Assembly: GCA_036897095.1 (NCBI GenBank) | Contig: JAYMSP010002504.1 | Span: 1 to 23,897, forward strand | Reading direction: 5' to 3' | Length of the DNA: 23,897 bases | From: Plantago elongata | Taxonomy: Eukaryota; Streptophyta; Magnoliopsida; Lamiales; Plantaginaceae | In this document: positions 19,752 to 23,897 of the stretch, in pieces | Position numbering within the stretch: position 1 is the stretch's first letter | Layout of the letters: each line of letters begins with the position of its first letter | The notes under the pieces: model-generated | What the model saw: only the letters and a program-made list of their open reading frames with translations | What the model was told of the DNA's origin: nothing | The model's database searches: none | Translations under genes and position numbers: made by a program

Positions 19752-19889
19752 TTCAACCATTTAAAATTCAAACATGCAACCACAATAACCTAACATGTGC
19801 AAGTTAGCAAACAACACAAACATGCTTTATATATACATAAAAATCATACATGGAGGCACAACAAAATTTCATGATCATATGAAGGAAAG
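19752..19889. other. Short AT-rich spacer between repeat blocks
   Basis: No repeat or gene seen. It separates the 48-bp block from the long array that begins around 19890. Confidence 0.4.
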
Positions 19890-20350
19890 GATATCCATCC
19901 AAAGAAATGGTGGTATCTAAAGGGATGTCGTCATCTAAAAAGATGGCATCATGTTCAACATCTAGGCGGCATGTCTCGCATCTAAATAAATGACGACATC
20001 TAAAAAGATGGCAGCATGTCCCACATCTAAATAAATGACAACGTCTAAAAAGATGGCGTCATGATCAACATATAGGCGGCATGTCCCACATCTAAATAAA
20101 TGACAACATCTAAAAAATGGCATCATGCTCAACATCTAGGCGGCATGTATCGCATCTAAATAAATGGCAACATCTAAAAAGATGGCGTCATGCTCAACAT
20201 CTAGGCGGCATGTCCCGCATCTAAATAAATAAATGAATGATGAAATCAGCCTGGTAGATGGCGTCCAACATCTAACTAGATGGTGTCTCCATCTAAATAG
20301 ATGGCGACATCTAAATAGATGATGTCCAACGTTCAAGAAGATGGTACCCG
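19890..20350. repeat. 65-bp minisatellite (five units) with flanking short units
   Basis: Five tandem units begin at 19932, 19997, 20042, 20107 and 20171. They are 65, 45, 65, 64 and about 65 bp; the second lacks its middle third. Each full unit is three related parts that all start CATCTA: CATCTAAAAAGATGGCGTCA, CATCTAGGCGGCATGTC and CATCTAAATAAATGACAA. From 20260 to 20350 the units shorten to about 18-22 bp (CATCTAAATAGATGG), a bridge into the 22-bp array. CATCTAAATAGATG is itself an inverted repeat. Confidence 0.85.
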
Positions 20351-21170
20351 CTACTCAAAAATATGTTTCCAACTTCTCTAAAAGATGGTTCCAACTTTCA
20401 AAAAGATGGTACCATCTTATCAAAAAGATGGTACCCGCTCCTCAAAAAGATGATACCCGCTCATCGAAAAGATAGCTTATCAAAAAGATGGTACCAGCTT
20501 CTCAAAAAGATGGTACCCATCTTGTCAAAAAGATGGTACTCAACTTATAGGAAAGATGGTAACAACTCCTCAAAAAGATGGTATCCGCTTCTCAAAAAGA
20601 TGGTTCCAACTACTCAAAATAGATGGTTCCACATTCTCAAAGAAAATGGTTCCAGCTAATCAAAAAGATGGTTGCAACTTATCAAAAAGATGGTACCCGC
20701 TCATAAAAAATATGGTACTCGCTTATCAAAAAGATGGTTCTAGCTATCAAAAAGATGGTTCCTTCTCAAAAGATGGTACCAGCTTCTCAAAAATATGGTA
20801 CCCATCTTGTCAAAAAGATGGTACTTAACTTATCAGAAAGATGGTACCAACTCTTCAAAAAAATGGTACCCATCTTATAAAAAAGATGGTACCCAACTTA
20901 TCGAAAAGATGGTACCAACTTCTCAAAAAGATGGTACATTCCTATCAAAAAAGATGGTTCATTCTAAAGAACATGGTACCTTCTCAAAAATATAGTGTCA
21001 TCTTCATCTTCTAAAGAAGATGATGCCTAACTTATCAGAAAGATTGTGCCCAACTTATCAAGAAGACGGAGTCCAACTTATCAAAAAGATGGCATCCAAA
21101 TTCTCAAAAAGATAGTGCCCAACTTTCCAAAAAGATGGCGCCCATCTTCTCAAAAGATGGTGTCCATTTG
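20351..21170. repeat. 22-23-bp minisatellite, roughly 35 copies
   Basis: Units such as TCAAAAAGATGGTACCCGCT follow one another head to tail at 22 or 23 bp, with variants of the last six bases (CCGCTT, CAACTT, CATCTT, CAGCTT). GGTACC in the unit is a palindrome. Toward the right end the core drifts to GATGGCGCCC and GATGGTGTCC. Long open frames on the plus strand (20363-20995) are by-products: the unit has no stop in any frame, so the frames cycle through KDG, KRWY and KKMVP. I do not call them genes. Confidence 0.88.
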
Positions 21171-21353
21171 TGATAGTTCAATCTAATATTTCTAACATCA
21201 TCTGAATCTAGATTCTCATTTACTTCAGTGAAGATGAACAAATACTACTTACATGCCTACTCAATAATTCAAATGCATCTAACCTCTCCTCTGATCAAAC
21301 TAAAGGACTACATGTCTAAGATCTAAGTCGATGACACTCGTTCAAGCCCATAA
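21171..21353. other. Spacer after the 22-bp array
   Basis: AT-rich, with no gene or repeat recognised. It ends where the 62-bp array begins. Confidence 0.4.
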
Positions 21354-21600
21354 TTACATGTGTCTCTATCAGAAAACTAGATTTCCTACGAAGAAATTCA
21401 CATTCCAATCCATAATTACATGTGTTTCAAACATAAACGAGATTTTCCTACGAAGAAAATCACATTCCAATTCATAATTACATGCATTTCTAACATAAAA
21501 CAAGATTTTTCTACGAAGAAAATCATGTCCCAATTCCTAACGACATGCGTTTGTAACAAAAAACTAGATTTTCTTACGGAGAAAATTACATTTCATGCTA
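21354..21600. repeat. 62-bp minisatellite, four units
   Basis: Units begin near 21354, 21416, 21478 and 21541, each with TTACATGTGTTTC-like sequence, then ACTAGATTT, CTACGAAGAAAATCACATTC and CAATTCATAA. Divergence rises in the last unit. It is unrelated to the 22/65-bp family by eye. The open frame at 21420-21647 reads through the repeats and shows no domain. Confidence 0.8.
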
Positions 21601-22150
21601 TTGACAACCAAAAAAGTCGAAGAAAGAAGAACATGTCATCAACATGAATATGGATATCAATGATACTACACTCAAAAGACTTGGAATAACATATAAAATC
21701 CGAGCTGAAATTAATCTCGAAAGTCTCAAAGTTACAAATGGAAATCCAAAAAACTATACAATATCAAGAAATAAAACAAGATTTCATCAAAATTTAAGAT
21801 TTCAACAAAAATTGGAAAACCTGCTACATTTGATATACATTTTAGATCAAATCCAGGTTTCAAAGTCGATGTTCCTCAAACATTTTTGCAGCAAATGCCA
21901 GAATCTCCACTCCAACAAAATATGAAGACATAATAAGCGTCATGAAAACAAAAGTTCGATCCACAGTGACTCGAACAAGAATGATCGAAGCAAATCACCA
22001 AGATTCACCTTGCTCCCTCGATTTACTCCACTGCCACAAGAACCCAACATGCAGCCAATCAGAAATAAGAGACAAGTCAATGTCTAGATTCTGAACAAAC
22101 TTTTAAATAACGATTTCAGATTCGAAATAGCAAGAACATGTTTAAAAAAG
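21601..22150. other. AT-rich region with nothing recognisable
   Basis: An open frame at 21644-21925 has no recognisable motif and AT-rich codon content. No repeat or transposon end seen. It could be upstream sequence for the TATA-like element at 22178. Confidence 0.4.
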
Positions 22151-22177
22151 AAAGATGAAACAATCGAGATTAATACC

Positions 22178-22185
22178 TATAAAAA
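22178..22185 (+). promoter_or_regulatory. TATA-like box before a GC-richer block
   Basis: CCTATAAAAACA lies where AT-rich DNA gives way to a pyrimidine- and GC-richer stretch. About 30 bp on, the sequence becomes CTCTCCTCC-rich, like a transcript leader. It may be a host promoter or the promoter of another LTR; nothing here decides which. Confidence 0.35.
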
Positions 22186-22189
22186 CAGA

Positions 22190-22688
22190 TAAAGCTGAAA
22201 TCCCGGCCAAGCTCTCCTCCACATACACGACCACGGTTCAGTACAGAAGAGTCCTCTCTTCGCCTCTCGATCTCCTCGGAACTAACATCCATCGGAGACC
22301 AACGATTCCGGCCGAGCTTCGCTTCTTCCAGTCTCGCTCTCTCTTCTTCACCGTGCTCAACCTCTACCTCACCGGAAAAAGGACAAGCTCCGGTCCATCC
22401 ACGCACCCAATTATGGAATTTCACCCTTCCTCTCGGGTCACTCGACCTTCACCAGAAAATGCACAAGGATGAAATCGACTGTAACTCCTCCACGCGACGC
22501 GGTGTCCTTCCCGGTCGCCCAACTCCAATTCACCAGTTCGACCTTCTTTGTTCGATCTCCCTCTACGCTCACAACAAATTCCCAACGAGCAGGTACGGGA
22601 GAGCTCTAAGTGCGACCCCTTGTTCGATCTTTCATCTCTCAGTCATCAAATTTGGCCACCTTGCCGAATATGACCACCCCACACTTCA
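22190..22688. other. GC-richer block of unknown origin
   Basis: About 500 bp with clearly higher GC than its neighbours and many CTC/TCTC runs (CTCTCTTCGCCTCTCGATCT). Two plus-strand frames (22155-22472 and 22459-22755) overlap, and a minus-strand frame (22170-22424) shadows them; none has a domain. It resembles the leader or U5 part of LTR elements as well as a gene 5' end. Confidence 0.4.
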
Positions 22689-23060
22689 TGTAACGCCCCG
22701 GATCTGGTTCAGACGTCAAGGGTTGTGCCGAATATTCCAAATACATATATATTAAAATATCAAAACATTATCCGTTACAATTCCAAATGTAGTAGATAAG
22801 TTAAAACAAGAAAACACACTTTTTATACTTAATATTTCAGCAGCGGAATTCAGCCAAAGTCCGTATGTCTGCTAGCTACCCAATCCTTTCTTCGTGCTGA
22901 AAATCTGGGAAAGCAAAATTATTGAAACATGGAGAGTGTCAGTCACTAGGACTCAATGAGGATAGTCAAGCATGCATGTATATGCGGATAAATGCAATAA
23001 CACAGCAAACCAGTACAACACGCTGATCAGACACTTTCGCAATTAGGGAAAAGAGTATCA

Positions 23061-23269
23061 TACACTTCAGGATCGTATATCCAAACCGTTTACACGACAA
23101 TACACTTCAGGATCATAGATCCAAACCGTTTGCACGGCAATACACTTCAGGATCGTAGATCCAAACAGTTTGCACGACAATACACTTCAGGATCGTAGAT
23201 CCAAACCGTTTGCACGGCAATAGACTTCAGGATCGTAGATCCAAACCGTTTACACGGCAATATACTTCA
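23061..23269. repeat. 40-bp minisatellite, five copies plus a partial
   Basis: Units start at 23061, 23101, 23141, 23181 and 23221 at exactly 40 bp, with TACACTTCAGGATCGTAGAT then CCAAACCGTTTGCACGGCAA; a partial copy ends at 23269. Each unit holds the inverted repeat GGATC-GTA-GATCC. Units differ by only one to a few bases, so the array is young or homogenised. It lies in the presumed U3 of the minus-strand LTR. Confidence 0.9.
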
Positions 23270-23607
23270 CTAGTAGTGCTGCAGGTGACATCACCCAGCA
23301 TTAGTAACATGATGTCGACAATATTGACCACGTCGGTTCCCAAGTTTTTTTTCAAAAAGACAGTGTGTGGTTGCTTTTCAAAAACCGTTTTTGTGCAATG
23401 CAGTTCATGAGGATCAGGAAGACAGGAATAGTAAAACATACTCAAGGTACATTATCACTCAGTAACTGAAACAATCAAGTCAATACAAGTAAGGTTTCCT
23501 AATACAGGTCGTCTACAGTGATACAATCAGTAATCTAAATCGTTTAACGAGATGGAGTCGGTCGGTCGTCGTCGGGTAGTTGCAGTCAGGGTTACACAGT
23601 CAGGCAC

Positions 23608-23800
23608 ATAAACAGGTACATGAATGAAAGTGCAAGGAATGAACAGTAGCCAACTTTCCCAGGGCCGAATGCCGAAAGCTCGTAATCACTCACAGACAAG
23701 TATATAAACAGGAACATGTACAAGAATTGAAAGGCGATGAAAGATAGCACTTTAACTTTCCCAGGGCCTGATACCGAAAGTCAGTTATCACTCACCGTAT
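23608..23800. repeat. Imperfect ~100-bp direct duplication
   Basis: ATAAACAGG(T/A)ACATG occurs at 23608 and 23704, and AACTTTCCCAGGGCC followed by a CCGAAAG and AATCACTCAC-type block occurs at 23652 and 23754. The spacing is 96 and 102 bp, so it is one diverged duplication with small indels. It is also within the presumed minus-strand LTR. Confidence 0.65.
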
Positions 23801-23897
23801 ATATCTGGCACGTTAGATGGCTCCGAAATTCCTGATAAACAGATAAACAATACTACTTAAACCCCAGACTAAATTATTTAAAAGACTCCCAATAATT

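Larger units (their letters stand above)
22689..23897 (-). mobile_element. Probable minus-strand LTR (3' LTR or solo), runs off the window
   Basis: It begins on the plus strand with TGTAACGCCCCGG, the reverse of the ...CCGGGGCGTTACA right end common in plant gypsy LTRs. A minus-strand TATA box (TATAAAAA, 22820-22827) lies about 130 bp inside that end, and tandem repeats lie further upstream, as in a U3 region. On the minus strand no TGG-type primer-binding site follows the edge (it reads TGAAGTGTGGGG), so this would be a 3' or solo LTR. The other LTR end and any coding part are not in the window. Confidence 0.5.

Noticed and set aside
20363..20995. Three overlapping plus-strand open frames with KDG/KRWY/KKMVP repeats, as a possible repeat protein
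   Set aside because: The 22-23-bp unit has no stop codon in any frame, so open frames arise automatically; indels between units shift the frame constantly and there is no conserved residue pattern.
20351..21170. CRISPR array
   Set aside because: Repeats abut without unique spacers and the locus is plant nuclear DNA; it is a minisatellite.
22170..22424. 84-residue minus-strand frame rich in Arg and Glu as a gene
   Set aside because: It is the complement of a pyrimidine-rich block, which gives such composition by itself; no domain or splice context.
18352..23897. 3' LTR of the gypsy element
   Set aside because: The 5' LTR start TGTAATGGTAAAAATACGC and other parts of 11853-12816 were looked for by eye and not seen again; an alignment could still reveal a diverged copy.
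9746..23897. Right terminus of the CACTA element (CTTGTAGTG)
   Set aside because: No convincing match was seen in the remaining window.
1..23897. tRNA or rRNA genes
   Set aside because: No cloverleaf with A and B boxes and no rRNA-like sequence was recognised by eye on either strand; a covariance-model search would settle it.

Overview
The window is nuclear DNA of a flowering plant, most likely a eudicot with a repeat-rich genome. The evidence is a many-exon receptor-kinase gene with GT-AG introns, followed by plant-type DNA transposons and LTR retrotransposons. The species cannot be named from the sequence alone. All host-gene evidence lies in the first 5.5 kb; almost everything after about 6.6 kb is mobile or tandemly repeated DNA.

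Region 1 (1-5760). An ATCCG-rich repeat (about 55-217) lies in an intron. It is followed by 18 exons of a leucine-rich-repeat receptor-like kinase of the LRR-VIII-2 (malectin-domain) type. The exons join in phase into an 817-residue partial protein: LRRs, malectin-like domain, transmembrane helix, RD-type kinase. The kinase motifs are intact, so this looks like a working gene whose first exons lie to the left of the window. Its 3' UTR holds a CTTTC microsatellite and an AATAAA signal near 5740.

Region 2 (5760-6636). AT-rich spacer with a 33-bp duplication and one possible Stowaway-like end.

Region 3 (6637-9844). The left part of a CACTA (En/Spm) transposon: a CACTACAAGAA terminus, subterminal hairpins built from ACGACGGAT, and a decayed transposase. 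The transposase-associated domain occurs twice, 706 bp apart. The main transposase frame is broken by one in-frame TAG where the family has tryptophan. No right end was found.

Region 4 (9845-11852). A Copia-type 5' LTR, a primer-binding site and a decayed gag, cut off in the gag region. Region 5 (11853 to at least 18351) is a Ty3/gypsy element of the Tat lineage, recognised by a second RNase H domain between RT/RNase H and integrase. It has a 5' LTR, primer-binding site, and gag, protease, RT, two RNase H and integrase relics. It is dead: many stops and frameshifts, and two of three integrase catalytic residues are replaced.

Region 6 (18352-22150). A long stretch with no recognisable gene but five tandem-repeat blocks (32, 48, 65, about 22 and 62 bp). 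The 65-bp and 22-bp blocks look like one family at two levels of organisation. I infer that part of this is the hypervariable 3' non-coding region known from Tat-lineage elements, but no 3' LTR was found to close the element.

Region 7 (22150-23897). A GC-richer block with a TATA-like box, then from 22689 what looks like a minus-strand LTR (TGTAACGCCCCGG edge, minus-strand TATA) carrying five 40-bp tandem repeats and an imperfect ~100-bp duplication; it runs off the right edge.
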